Part shown: one piece after another, positions 35,451 through 44,488 of the stretch | How positions within the stretch are numbered: the first letter of the stretch is position 1 | Layout of the letters: the number at the start of each line of letters is the position of its first letter | Notes under the pieces: model-generated | What the model saw: only the letters and a program-made list of their open reading frames with translations | The model's database searches: none | Told to the model about the DNA's origin: nothing | Translations under genes and position numbers: made by a program | Assembly (NCBI GenBank): GCA_947489085.1 | Contig: CANLCJ010000004.1 | Span: 62,001 to 126,000, forward strand | DNA length: 64,000 bases | Source: an uncultured Flavobacteriaceae bacterium | GTDB lineage: Bacteria > Bacteroidota > Bacteroidia > Flavobacteriales > Flavobacteriaceae | Reading direction: 5' to 3'

Positions 35451-36527
35451 ATGAAAATATTAGATTGGTACATATTAAAACGCTACATTTTTACATTTTT
35501 AATGATGCTGCTATTGTTTATACCCATTGGTATAACGGTTAATCTTGCTGAAAAAATTGGTAAAATATTAGATAACGATGTCCCTTTTAATGAAGTTGCT
35601 TTATTTTATTTAAATTTTACGGTTTATTTTGCAAATCTTTTATTTCCCTTATTTTTATTTCTTTCTGTTATTTGGTTTACCTCTAAACTTGCCAATAACA
35701 CTGAGATTGTTGCTTTTTTAAGCTCTGGGGTATCGTTTTCCAGATTTCTTAGACCATATATATACGGCGCAACACTAACTGCTTTATTTGCACTTGTTAT
35801 GGGAATGTATTTGGCGCCAAAAGCTAGTGAGGGCTATAACGAGTTTAATTACAAATATTTTAAAAGGGGTAAAAGTCCTGTTGATACAAAAAACTTATAC
35901 AGACAGATAAACGATAAAGATTTTATCTACGTAAGCAGTTACAATTCTGAAAAGAAAACAGGTTACGATTTTACTTTAGAACATTATGATGGGAATAAAA
36001 TTGTTACAAAAATTAATGCCTCTAGAATAGAATACATCCCTAAAGATACAATTTACAGGCTGTACAATTATGTAAAAAGACATGTTGGTGTATTAGAAGA
36101 TTCTTTAGAAATTAAAAAACGAAAAGACACGCTATTTAGCTTTAATACGGACGATTTAACGCCAGAAATTTATGCAGCCGAAGTAAAATCGTATCCTGAA
36201 TTGGTAGAATTTATTAGGAAAGAAGAAGCCAGAGGTTCATCTAACATAGGGCGTTACAAATTAGTGCTATATAGAAAATGGAGTTTGCCTGTATCTATCT
36301 TTATATTAACAATTATTGCTGTTGCTGTATCTTCAATTAAACGACGAGGCGGTATGGGGGTTAATCTAGCATTGGGCATAACAATAGCTATGGTTTTTGT
36401 GTTTTTCGATAAGATTTTTGGTGTAATGGCACAACAATCAGATTTCCCACCTATAATAGCCGTATGGTTCCCTAACTTTGTATTTAGCATTTTAGCGGTA
36501 TACTTATTACGCAAAGCCAAACGCTAA
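35451..36527 (+). CDS. LptF/LptG-family permease
   Basis: 358 residues, YjgP/YjgQ family. Three N-terminal helices starting LDWYILKRYIFTFLMMLLLF, a periplasmic beta-jellyroll (residues about 135-265), then three C-terminal helices (LPVSIFILTIIAVAVSSIKRRGG onward). It forms the inner-membrane part of the LptB2FG exporter that extracts LPS and passes it to LptC and LptA. Which of F or G it is cannot be decided from this window. It lies 55 bases after tgt, a common neighbour in Bacteroidota. Confidence 0.9.
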   Translation: MKILDWYILKRYIFTFLMMLLLFIPIGITVNLAEKIGKILDNDVPFNEVALFYLNFTVYFANLLFPLFLFLSVIWFTSKLANNTEIVAFLSSGVSFSRFLRPYIYGATLTALFALVMGMYLAPKASEGYNEFNYKYFKRGKSPVDTKNLYRQINDKDFIYVSSYNSEKKTGYDFTLEHYDGNKIVTKINASRIEYIPKDTIYRLYNYVKRHVGVLEDSLEIKKRKDTLFSFNTDDLTPEIYAAEVKSYPELVEFIRKEEARGSSNIGRYKLVLYRKWSLPVSIFILTIIAVAVSSIKRRGGMGVNLALGITIAMVFVFFDKIFGVMAQQSDFPPIIAVWFPNFVFSILAVYLLRKAKR

Positions 36528-36815
36528 AAATAACGTCTAATTTTATGTAATAAGACGACGATATTAGTCTGTTTTAGCATAACCTTAAATACTGATACTG
36601 CGACTAAAATGAAAAACAACGGTGTTTACATGTACCTAAAAGTGTTTTGCAAGCGGGCTTTACAACAAACATTTTATAGATTAGTTGGTAACAAAATGAA
36701 AGTATCTTAACGACAATTTTAAAGGGCTTAATCTTTAGTTATCAAACAATATATGTGAAAATTAAGAACAGGTAGTTACAGATAAAAGCCTTTGCTAACT
36801 AACGTATATACACCT

Positions 36816-37925
36816 TTATTTTCGAATTTTATACATGGTATAAGCCCCTACCCGTTTATCTACTTTTATACCGTAGGTATCGTAAAACACAGAAGACATT
36901 AAGTCGAAATACTTGTAGTGTACTTCCCAGTCGTGCAAAGTATTGGCCAACTTAGCATCGCTAATAATTATTGGCAATTCCAGTAAGTTAGACAGCTGGT
37001 AATTAAGTTCTATTAAAGATACATTATTGGCTTTAATATCTGTATCTCCTATTAAAAAATTGGGAGTATCGTTCCCCCAATCTATTTGATTTGTATCCCA
37101 AAAATTAGAAGTCTCTAAATTAAAAAACAAGACATCGCCTTTTGTTTTATTTTCAGATTTCTTAAGCTTTAAATACTTTAAAACTGTTTTGGTTTTATTC
37201 TGAAACGATTTTGTATCGTATTTAAAACGCATGCGGTAAAACGTATTTAAACTAGGTGCAACTTCTATTTGCGCTTTAAAAACACCTTCTGTATATGCTA
37301 AGATTGACTGTAAATCTCCTGAAAGCTCTAAATATGTAGCTTTCTTTTGCACTAATAAGGTACTTTGGTAGTTTTCTAGTGCTTTAGCTTCAAAACCCTT
37401 GTAAAAATCATCATCTACAACTTCAATTGCATGTTTGTAGGCTTCCTGCGGAAACATACCGTCTACAGCTATTCTCGTATTTTGTTGTTTTAAAAAACGA
37501 TTTAAATGGTAAAATTTAAATTCCGCAGGATGCCCTTCCCAAAGTTTTTCACCTTCGGCATTAAAAAGTATACCGTGTGGTAAACTAGAAATGGCATATT
37601 TAGAAAAAGTTTCGCCATCGTAATCTATAGCCACGGCCAATTCTAATTGATGTTTTGTTATAAAACGCTTAACTATATCTGGATTTTCCTGAGTTAAAGA
37701 CATTATGTAAAAATCTTCTGGAAATTGCCTTTGCAAGCCCGTAAGGTATTTAGATACAGTTATGCAAGGGCCGCACCAAGTGGCCCAAAAATCCACAAAA
37801 TATAATTTATTATCGGTTTTTGTTGCAATACTAGACGCCTTTATATGCTCTGCAACTTTAATTTGCGCAGAAAAAAACAACGGCACCAATATGATTGCTA
37901 TTGTTAATAAAATTCTATTTCTCAT
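36816..37925 (-). CDS. Periplasmic thioredoxin-fold protein with long C-terminal extension
   Basis: 369 residues. Signal peptide (RILLTIAIILVPLFFSAQ), then a thioredoxin/TlpA-like domain (residues about 20-140) with active site WATWCGPC and the cis-Pro region SSLPHGILF. The remaining 220 residues are unrecognised and helix-rich, with a C-terminal VHYKYFDLMSSVFYDTYGI part. It probably acts in disulfide reduction or cytochrome maturation in the periplasm. It is monocistronic. Confidence 0.75.
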   Translation of the reverse strand: MRNRILLTIAIILVPLFFSAQIKVAEHIKASSIATKTDNKLYFVDFWATWCGPCITVSKYLTGLQRQFPEDFYIMSLTQENPDIVKRFITKHQLELAVAIDYDGETFSKYAISSLPHGILFNAEGEKLWEGHPAEFKFYHLNRFLKQQNTRIAVDGMFPQEAYKHAIEVVDDDFYKGFEAKALENYQSTLLVQKKATYLELSGDLQSILAYTEGVFKAQIEVAPSLNTFYRMRFKYDTKSFQNKTKTVLKYLKLKKSENKTKGDVLFFNLETSNFWDTNQIDWGNDTPNFLIGDTDIKANNVSLIELNYQLSNLLELPIIISDAKLANTLHDWEVHYKYFDLMSSVFYDTYGIKVDKRVGAYTMYKIRK

Positions 37926-37972
37926 TTAATTCCTTTGTACGTTATCTACAATATACTTAAGCAAGTACCGTG

Positions 37973-37980
37973 CAAAAATA
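37973..37980 (-). promoter_or_regulatory. -7 element of the thioredoxin-fold gene
   Basis: On the minus strand TATTTTTG, 47 bases upstream of the ATG at 37925, matches TAnnTTTG. The -33 part is not clear. Confidence 0.4.
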
Positions 37981-38103
37981 ACATTTTAGTTAAACTTTTT
38001 TTATGCATTGCGTGTATTACTTGTGACTTTTCGAAAACTAGTGTGTCTTAAATGTGTATAGATAAAATAATCGAAATTAATTGAGGGATTAGTTATGATT
38101 TAT

Positions 38104-38136
38104 AAAAGGGGCATGTGTAATGCCTCTTTTGTTTTT
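38104..38136 (+). terminator. Orphan terminator-like hairpin
   Basis: AAAAGGGGCAT pairs with ATGCCTCTTTT (one G-T wobble) around GTGTA; GTTTTTT follows. No plus-strand gene lies upstream before 36527, so it may end a small RNA. Confidence 0.5.
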
Positions 38137-38152
38137 TAAAAGAAAGATTAAA

Positions 38153-38181
38153 TTGTTACTAATTCTATATTAGTATATTTG
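38153..38181 (+). promoter_or_regulatory. Flavobacterial sigma-A promoter of the DUF4197 gene
   Basis: TTG at 38153-38155, spacer of 18 bases, TATATTTG at 38174-38181: a full match to the Bacteroidota TTG-N17-23-TAnnTTTG pattern. The leader to the ATG at 38206 would be about 18 bases. Confidence 0.7.
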
Positions 38182-38205
38182 AACAACTAAAAATTGAATA
38201 TAAAA

Positions 38206-38913
38206 ATGATACGTAAACTATTTTTTATCTTAATACTATTGAGTGTTTCTTCTTGTGCAGAATTGCAAGGTGTTTTAGAACAGTTACCACAAGGTGGTGG
38301 TGGAATTACAAATACCGAAATTGCTTCTGGCCTAAGACAAGCTCTTGATGTAGGTATAGACAAACAAGTTGCTAAGCTTACCCAAAAAGATGGTTTTTAT
38401 AGAAATGAGCTGGTTAAAATTGCTTTGCCTAGCGAATTACAAAAAGTGGATAAAACATTAAGAGGTATCGGCTTAGGCAAATTGGCAGACGAAGGTTTAA
38501 AAGTACTTAACCGTGCTGCTGAAGATGCTGTAAAAGAAGCAACTCCAATTTTTGTTTCTGCCGTAAAAGACATTACGTTTAACGATGCTAAAAATATTTT
38601 ATTAGGAAGCAACAACGCTGCTACCCAATATTTAACAACCAAGACAGAGAATGCATTGTACGCTAAATTTAATCCCGTAATTAAAAATTCCTTCTCTAAA
38701 GTTGGAGCAGATACCGTTTGGAGTAACTTAATTAACAAATACAATACAATTCCCTTTACCCAGAAAGTAAACCCAGATTTAACAGATTACGTGACAACAC
38801 AAGCTTTAAAAGGGGTGTATACTATGATTTCTGTAGAAGAAAAAGCCATTAGAACTAAAACAAGTTCTCGAACAACCGCTTTACTAAAGCGTGTGTTTGC
38901 TTTGCAAGATTAA
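38206..38913 (+). CDS. DUF4197 lipoprotein
   Basis: 235 residues from the ATG at 38206; the listed TTG start adds four. Leader with lipobox SSC (FILILLSVSSC). The mature part is the DUF4197 domain: EIASGLRQALDVGIDKQV, ELQKVDKTLRGIGLGKLAD, FNDAKNILLGSNNAATQYL and ALKGVYTMISVEEKAIR. It is an all-helical periplasmic protein of unknown role, widespread in Gram-negatives. It has its own promoter and is monocistronic. Confidence 0.88.
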   Translation: MIRKLFFILILLSVSSCAELQGVLEQLPQGGGGITNTEIASGLRQALDVGIDKQVAKLTQKDGFYRNELVKIALPSELQKVDKTLRGIGLGKLADEGLKVLNRAAEDAVKEATPIFVSAVKDITFNDAKNILLGSNNAATQYLTTKTENALYAKFNPVIKNSFSKVGADTVWSNLINKYNTIPFTQKVNPDLTDYVTTQALKGVYTMISVEEKAIRTKTSSRTTALLKRVFALQD

Positions 38914-39435
38914 ATGCACATTTCTAGTATAATACAGTTAAAAATTTCTTTTTTAGAGTTAATTACATAAAAAATTAAGTATTCAATACTTAGTTTAATC
39001 ATTCTTAATGTTTCTTTAACAAAATAAAAACGTCCAAAGTCGTCAAAAAGTCGTAAATTACATCAAAAGACGATATTATGAATACACATTTTTGTAAAGT
39101 AGGTAAAATTAAGGCCAAAACAGACAGCCTTACAAGCATTAAAGAATTGGAAAAGCGCGTTGCTAAGTTTGTTGAAGACATGAGTAAAGTTGAGTTTGTT
39201 AGAGACATCAACCAAGTTGCTTAAACCATTATTTTTAAGTTAACATATAGTTTCGTCGTTTTTTAATGACGTATTTCCTGTGGTGTCTTTAACTTACTAG
39301 ATTCTTATTGTCTTTTCTTTCCTAATAGTGTTTGCCCATGTTTAATATCATGGGGGTCTTATTATTTAATAAATAAAGTCCATATTTTTATTGGCGTAAG
39401 CTACAAACCCTTATATTGGTATCTAAATTTTTAGA
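38914..39435 (+). other. Intergenic region of 522 bases
   Basis: Apart from the possible 48-residue gene at 39078, this holds AAAGTCGT-type direct repeats at about 39035-39055 (CCAAAGTCGTCAAAAAGTCGTAAA) and, near 39402-39427, TTG-N18-TATATTGG, a fair promoter for the HAD gene at 39436. Nothing else is recognised. Confidence 0.4.
39078..39224 (+). CDS. Possible 48-residue protein
   Basis: Too short for the ORF track. ATG at 39078, stop at 39222-39224. The product starts MNTHFCKVGKIKAK and has a charged helical middle (SIKELEKRVAKFVEDMSKVEF). It is preceded by direct repeats of AGTCGT and placed well away from neighbours, which favours a real small gene. No family is recognised. Confidence 0.4.
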   Translation: MNTHFCKVGKIKAKTDSLTSIKELEKRVAKFVEDMSKVEFVRDINQVA

Positions 39436-40095
39436 ATGCTAAAGACTGTAATTTTCGATATGGATGGGGTAATTATTGATAGTGAGCCCCTACATTATAA
39501 AGCCTATTTCAAAATGTTTCATGAAATTGGTGTAGATGTTTCCCATGCTTTTTACGAATCCTTAACCGGGCAATCCACAATAAACGTTTGCAAAAAAGTC
39601 TGTACCCATTTTAATCTTAAACTTGCTCCCGAAACACTTGTAGCCTTAAAGCGTAAGCATTATAAGGCGCTATTTACATCTGGTACAGAATTAGAGTTGA
39701 TAGATGGAGTTTTTCAATTGATTAAAAACTATCACGAAAACGGACTTACTTTAATATTAGCCTCTTCTGCTTCCATGCCTAGCATTAATATGGTTTTTGA
39801 GCGTTTTAATTTAGACCCTTATTTTAAAGCAAAATTAAGTGGTGCAGATTTAAAACAATCGAAACCTCATCCTGAAATTTTCGAAAAAGCAGCAGAAGCT
39901 TCTGGACATTCAAAAAACGAATGCATTGTTATAGAAGATTCTACAAATGGGATAAAAGCAGCTAAGGCTGCTGGGATATATTGCATTGGTTATGATAGTT
40001 TTCATTCTAAAAACCAAGACTATTCCAATGCAAACATGAAAATATCAAACTTCGAGACTATAACTTACTCTAAAATATCAGGGATTTTATCCTAA
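39436..40095 (+). CDS. HAD-superfamily phosphatase (beta-phosphoglucomutase-like)
   Basis: 219 residues. HAD motif I is VIFDMDGVIIDSEP (nucleophile and acid Asp), motif II is LASSASMPS, motif III K-x-KPHPEIFEKA, motif IV CIVIEDSTNGIKAAKAAG. The four-helix cap lies between residues about 15 and 85. This is the beta-phosphoglucomutase and sugar phosphatase subfamily; the substrate is not predictable. The 3' end overlaps the convergent mscL gene by nine bases. Confidence 0.9.
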   Translation: MLKTVIFDMDGVIIDSEPLHYKAYFKMFHEIGVDVSHAFYESLTGQSTINVCKKVCTHFNLKLAPETLVALKRKHYKALFTSGTELELIDGVFQLIKNYHENGLTLILASSASMPSINMVFERFNLDPYFKAKLSGADLKQSKPHPEIFEKAAEASGHSKNECIVIEDSTNGIKAAKAAGIYCIGYDSFHSKNQDYSNANMKISNFETITYSKISGILS

Positions 40096-40536
40096 TTTTT
40101 TCGATTTTAATATTTCATTTTGTTCTTCCATTAGCAACGTAAGTTTATCTAGTAATTCTATATTTTTGGGGGTAACTACTGTGGTGTCTTTTGTATCGTG
40201 AGATTTACGTTTAAGACCATTCATAAATTTAACTACGATAAATACTGTAAAACCTACTATTAAAAAATCTAACAATGCTTCTCCAAAAGCGCCGTAACCT
40301 ATAGAAACTTCTTCTGTTAGAGTTGTGCCATCTGGCTTTAATTCGGGAGCTTTTAAAATTATTTTTTTGTTTTGAAGATTTACGCCATTCGTTAATAGAG
40401 ATAGAGGTGGTAACATTACTTTTTTAACCAAAACGTCTATTACCTTATTAAACGCAGCTCCTATAATGATACCAATGGCCATATCCATCATATTTCCTTT
40501 TACTGCAAACTCTTTGAACTCTTTGTATAATTTCAT
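40087..40536 (-). CDS. mscL: Large-conductance mechanosensitive channel
   Basis: 149 residues. Starts with KEFKEFAVKGNMMDMAIGIIIGAAFNKVIDVLV, the signature pore helix of MscL, followed by a periplasmic loop, a second helix (ALLDFLIVGFTVFIVVKFMN) and a cytoplasmic bundle helix ending LEEQNEIL-type. It forms a pentameric inner-membrane valve that opens under osmotic downshock. Length is near the usual 130-150. Confidence 0.96.
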   Translation of the reverse strand: MKLYKEFKEFAVKGNMMDMAIGIIIGAAFNKVIDVLVKKVMLPPLSLLTNGVNLQNKKIILKAPELKPDGTTLTEEVSIGYGAFGEALLDFLIVGFTVFIVVKFMNGLKRKSHDTKDTTVVTPKNIELLDKLTLLMEEQNEILKSKKLG

Positions 40537-40680
40537 AGTATCTTATTTTTAGATTAAGCTTAATTAAAAATACAACTTAAGTGAAATTGAAACGTAAATT
40601 TGTTTTCTATTTTTATAGCGTATAACGTATTTTCAATTTTAATCAATTTCAGCATGTTTTTATTAAATAGTCTGTAAACA

Positions 40681-40707
40681 AAAAATCTCCCTAAGGAGAT
40701 TTTTTTA
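40681..40707. terminator. Rho-independent terminator
   Basis: AAAAATCTCC/GGAGATTTTT stem with a CTAA loop and flanking A and T runs. It is placed 26 bases beyond the ccsBA stop. Confidence 0.88.
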
Positions 40708-40732
40708 TTCAGTTAACTCTAGAAAATTAAGT

Positions 40733-43700
40733 TTATTTTTTATAAAATTTAGCGTAGCTTCTGTAAGCAAAAAATCCAAGTACAGCAATACAAAAACAGG
40801 CTATGGCTATAAATTTCAAACTTACTATTTGATCGCCACTTGCGTAAGAATGCAATCCTGCCAAGTAAAAGTTAACACCAAAATAGGTCATTAAAATACT
40901 AGCATAAGCAACTACCGACATTAGGTTATAAAACCAACGGCCGCGTAATCCAGGCACAAAACGCATATGTATAACAAAAGCATATATCATAATACTAATC
41001 AAGGCCCAAGTTTCCTTAGGGTCCCAACCCCAATAGCGTCCCCAACTTTCGTTGGCCCACATACCTCCTAGAAAGTTACCTATGGTTAACATAACAAGCC
41101 CTACTGTTAGTGTTAACTCGTTAATAATAGTAAGTTCTTGTATGTTTAAAGACATTACTTTTTTATTGTTTTTGGTTGTAAATGCCATTAGAAATAGAGC
41201 GACAGCACCTAAAATCATGCCTAGAGTAAATGGCCCATAACTTCCAACAATAACCGCTACATGTATCATAAGCCAATAACTGTTTAAAACAGGCTGCAAG
41301 TTTGCAATTGCTGGATCCATCCAATTCCAATGTGCAATCATTAATATCATAGCCGTTACAAAGGCTGTTGAGGCTATGGTTAAATCGCTTTTTCTACCAA
41401 ATGCCAAACCAAAAAACATGGTTGCCCAAGCCACATAAATCATAGATTCGTAAGCATCACTCCAAGGCGCATGTCCAGAAATATACCAACGTACAATCAG
41501 GCCTGCTGTATGTAAAACAAATAGACAAAGTATAATTACTTTAAAAACGGTTACTGCAGTATTTAAGGCCTTGCTTTTAGAGTTAAAAATTTGAATGATA
41601 AGAAGTACAAATAATATTGTACCTACATACATATACCAACTAAAGAGCTTTTTAAAAATATCGTACTTATTGTAAAGTATCTCAGTTTTTATTTTGTCGT
41701 CAGACAACATAACGTTTCCACCATATCGATGTTGCGTTTTTTTAATAGCTTCAAGCAATTTATTGGGCTCAGAATAATCTCCAGAAGTTTTAGCTTCATT
41801 TAAGGTATATAAATATGCTCTAAATCCATTAGTTATAAAATTACTATACAAGGAATCTTTTATTTTCGAAGAATCTAAGCGGTGTTCGTAACTAGAAATC
41901 CAAGTGTTATTTGGATTTTCTGGTATCGGGTAGATTTTTAGAGCACGGCCTTGTATTGTATTGAATAGTAAGTTGACACGCTGGTCTGTTTCCCGAAATT
42001 CTTTTTGGAAACCATTAGGCACTTGTGCCTTGTAGGCTTCCTCTAAATATGGTGCTAATTTGTAGCGTCCTTCTTGTGTAAAAAAATCTGCTAAAGTTAC
42101 ATATTTTTCACTTTTCGCTACACCTATCAATTTACGTATAGAATCTGCTTTTTTTCTTTTTAAATAAATTATAGGCACGTTATACCACAGTTGCGGACTT
42201 TCTTGTATGGAAAGAAATACTTGATTCGCATCGAAACCTTCGTAAGTATCACTTTTACTCAATTTTCGTAGCATTTCAGAAGCATAAGTATTTACAGGCA
42301 TCATTCGCCCACTTAGATCCTGTATTACTAAATGTCCAAAAGTATTAGCTTCTGCCTTCGGTGTAATATTGGCACTCAATATAGAATCGATTGCAGCTTT
42401 AGTTGGCGCTTCGAATTTATGAGTATCATGGTTGTGTCCGTCATTTTCAGAATGCTGTGTCTCTTGAGCAAAACCGCTTAAGGACATTAACATTAAAATT
42501 ACGGAAATTGCCTTGGCTTTTTTAGCCTTAACTTTTTCTAAACGTTCTTTTAAATCTGCAAATCGAGAACCCTTACTAAACAAAATAGCCATAAGTCCAA
42601 AATACAATAACATATACCCTATATAAGTAACTAGTGTCCCCCAATAATCATGGTTTACAGACAATACAGTCCCTTTTTCGTCTGGATCGAAATTGGCCTG
42701 AAAAAAACGATACCCACCGTGGTCTAGTATATTGTTCATAAAAATTTTGTAATCGTAACTGCCCGCTTCGTCATCTTTAACAGTAACATCACTCGAAAAT
42801 GCAGAAAAACTCCTTTCGGTACCGGGGTAACGTTCGGCTTCAAAATCGTTTAATTTTATAGAAAAGGGCAGTTCCAGAGTTTTAGAACCGTATCTAAGTG
42901 CAAAATCTAAGTTACCAACTTTTATCTCTTTATATTTATTATCTCTTCCCTCTCCTCCTATTAGTCCAACACGCTTTGTTTCTCCATTTGCTGTTATGTT
43001 TAAAACTACACCATCTTCATCATTCTTTAACAATTGCGATTTTTTTACCACGTCGAAAACGCCTTTTACCACAGGTTTGGGAAAAACCATTTGCATATTT
43101 CCTATAACATACCTGGAACGTAATAATAAAGGTTGTAAACTGTCTTTATACAGTTTGCCTTGTGCTCTGGTAGCCATCGTCATGTATTCGCCCTCAAATG
43201 GCGATTTTATGGTTAGAGAATCTCCAGCATAGGTAATATTAATTGCGCCCTCTGTAGGTTTGTTTAACGCTAATAACACATTGTGTACACTTGCCACTTG
43301 GCCTACTTTTAAAAAGTGATTATGCGGTCCGTTTGCACCTGCTTCTACCAATTTTAAATAGGAATCGCCGTTTTCATCTGGAACAATATCTTCTTCTGCA
43401 CCAGTTATAAATTTCTCAAGGCTTATTTTAATGGGTTGGTTGTTGTATTCTGTTTTAAACTCAAAATCGTTATCCAGTCTAGGAGAAAAATCGGCTTCTT
43501 TATGGAACACTCGCATTTGGTTTACACCATTTATTTTGTAGTCGCCAAACACACGGCCAGAAATGTATGTTTTTCGAGACAAATACGTGTTTTCGGTTGC
43601 GCCTTCTCTTATAGCCATCATACCTTCATACCCAACATAACGTGTAATAAAAGCACCTATCAATATAAAAATAAAAGATAAATGCAAAATAAGTGTAGCC

Positions 43701-43939
43701 CACTTTTCTTTTGTAAGCAAACGGTACCTAACAATGTTTCCTAAAAAATTAATAACAAAAAACACCATAATAGCCTCAAACCACCAAGTATTATAGATTA
43801 ATTGTCGCGTATAGGGTGTAGGAGATGTTTCTTGACCAACATCTAAAAAAGTACCAGTGGCCATAGCAGCGGCAAAAACAATAAATAAAGTGGCTGTAAG
43901 TCGAGTGGAAAATAGAATTTTAGAGAGTTTATCTAGCAT
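40733..43939 (-). CDS. ccsBA: Fused cytochrome c biogenesis protein CcsB-CcsA
   Basis: 1068 residues from the Met at 43939. The listed start at 43978 is unlikely because a TATTTTTG -7 box covers its first codons. The N-terminal half is ResB/CcsB-like (helices LFIVFAAAMATGTFL, NFLGNIVRYRLL and WATLILHLSFIFILIGAFITRY, then a large periplasmic domain). The C-terminal half is CcsA: helices from about residue 790 and the haem-handling WGWDPKETWALI motif. System II synthase, it exports haem and attaches it to apocytochrome c. The long linker between the halves has a His-rich DGHNHDTHKF patch that might bind metal. Confidence 0.93.
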   Translation of the reverse strand: MLDKLSKILFSTRLTATLFIVFAAAMATGTFLDVGQETSPTPYTRQLIYNTWWFEAIMVFFVINFLGNIVRYRLLTKEKWATLILHLSFIFILIGAFITRYVGYEGMMAIREGATENTYLSRKTYISGRVFGDYKINGVNQMRVFHKEADFSPRLDNDFEFKTEYNNQPIKISLEKFITGAEEDIVPDENGDSYLKLVEAGANGPHNHFLKVGQVASVHNVLLALNKPTEGAINITYAGDSLTIKSPFEGEYMTMATRAQGKLYKDSLQPLLLRSRYVIGNMQMVFPKPVVKGVFDVVKKSQLLKNDEDGVVLNITANGETKRVGLIGGEGRDNKYKEIKVGNLDFALRYGSKTLELPFSIKLNDFEAERYPGTERSFSAFSSDVTVKDDEAGSYDYKIFMNNILDHGGYRFFQANFDPDEKGTVLSVNHDYWGTLVTYIGYMLLYFGLMAILFSKGSRFADLKERLEKVKAKKAKAISVILMLMSLSGFAQETQHSENDGHNHDTHKFEAPTKAAIDSILSANITPKAEANTFGHLVIQDLSGRMMPVNTYASEMLRKLSKSDTYEGFDANQVFLSIQESPQLWYNVPIIYLKRKKADSIRKLIGVAKSEKYVTLADFFTQEGRYKLAPYLEEAYKAQVPNGFQKEFRETDQRVNLLFNTIQGRALKIYPIPENPNNTWISSYEHRLDSSKIKDSLYSNFITNGFRAYLYTLNEAKTSGDYSEPNKLLEAIKKTQHRYGGNVMLSDDKIKTEILYNKYDIFKKLFSWYMYVGTILFVLLIIQIFNSKSKALNTAVTVFKVIILCLFVLHTAGLIVRWYISGHAPWSDAYESMIYVAWATMFFGLAFGRKSDLTIASTAFVTAMILMIAHWNWMDPAIANLQPVLNSYWLMIHVAVIVGSYGPFTLGMILGAVALFLMAFTTKNNKKVMSLNIQELTIINELTLTVGLVMLTIGNFLGGMWANESWGRYWGWDPKETWALISIMIYAFVIHMRFVPGLRGRWFYNLMSVVAYASILMTYFGVNFYLAGLHSYASGDQIVSLKFIAIACFCIAVLGFFAYRSYAKFYKK

Positions 43940-43965
43940 AATAATTGCGCCTTTTTTTACAGTTG

Positions 43966-43973
43966 CAAAAATA
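43966..43973 (-). promoter_or_regulatory. -7 element deciding the ccsBA start
   Basis: Minus-strand TATTTTTG 27 bases upstream of the Met codon at 43939 and inside the longer ORF. Transcription from here would exclude the first listed ATG. Confidence 0.5.
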
Positions 43974-44048
43974 CGCATAAATGTTAACTAAGCCTTGCTT
44001 TTCTACAAATATAAAAGCCTTAAAATAGCACCAAAAAGCATTATCATA

Positions 44049-44477
44049 CTAGCTTTCTATAACATCTTTATACGCCATGAAAAAAGCTTCAAAAGGCTGC
44101 ATGGTTTCATTAAAAAATACCATAACATCTTGCCAAGTATTTTTGTTGTGTATGGATACTTTTTGTTCTAAAGGCACATATATTCTCGAAATTTCTTTAG
44201 TATTTTCTAAAATATAAATCTCTTCGTAAATGGCATTAGGTAAATAGTCGTCTTTAAGAATTGTTTTTAAAGCTTCTAGCTTTTCCCAATATTTTATACG
44301 GTGCTCTAAATCGTCTTCAACATCTAGTGCTACAAGTGCTTTTTTGGTATCAAAATAAAACTTAAAGCTTACGCCCTTTAACTTTGTATTGTACAATAGC
44401 CATTTTCTAGGAAAAGACTTGCCGAAACTTGTCCAAAACGTTTCTCGTAAAAGTCGCGATTCTTCTTTACTAAACAT
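44049..44477 (-). CDS. DUF4268 protein
   Basis: 142 residues. Starts MFSKEESRLLRETFWTSFGK and continues SFPRKWLLYNTKLKGVSFKF, the signature of DUF4268, with EDDLEHRIKYWEKLEALK after it. The fold is related to restriction-endonuclease-like and hypothetical nuclease families, but no catalytic role is established for stand-alone members. It follows the ZIP transporter gene by 11 bases, so the two are probably co-transcribed. Confidence 0.85.
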   Translation of the reverse strand: MFSKEESRLLRETFWTSFGKSFPRKWLLYNTKLKGVSFKFYFDTKKALVALDVEDDLEHRIKYWEKLEALKTILKDDYLPNAIYEEIYILENTKEISRIYVPLEQKVSIHNKNTWQDVMVFFNETMQPFEAFFMAYKDVIES

Positions 44478-44488
44478 TTGTAATTGTT

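Noticed and set aside
36528-36815. Degenerate gene between the LptF/G-family gene and the thioredoxin-fold gene
   Set aside because: No frame longer than a few codons with recognisable content. Treated as an ordinary gap.
40681-40707. Possible CRISPR or repeat array unit
   Set aside because: A single hairpin with A and T flanks, best explained as a terminator. No repeated spaced units anywhere in the window.
44049-44477. DUF4268 protein as part of a restriction or defence island
   Set aside because: It stands alone beside a ZIP transporter in core genome, with no methylase, helicase or other defence gene nearby.
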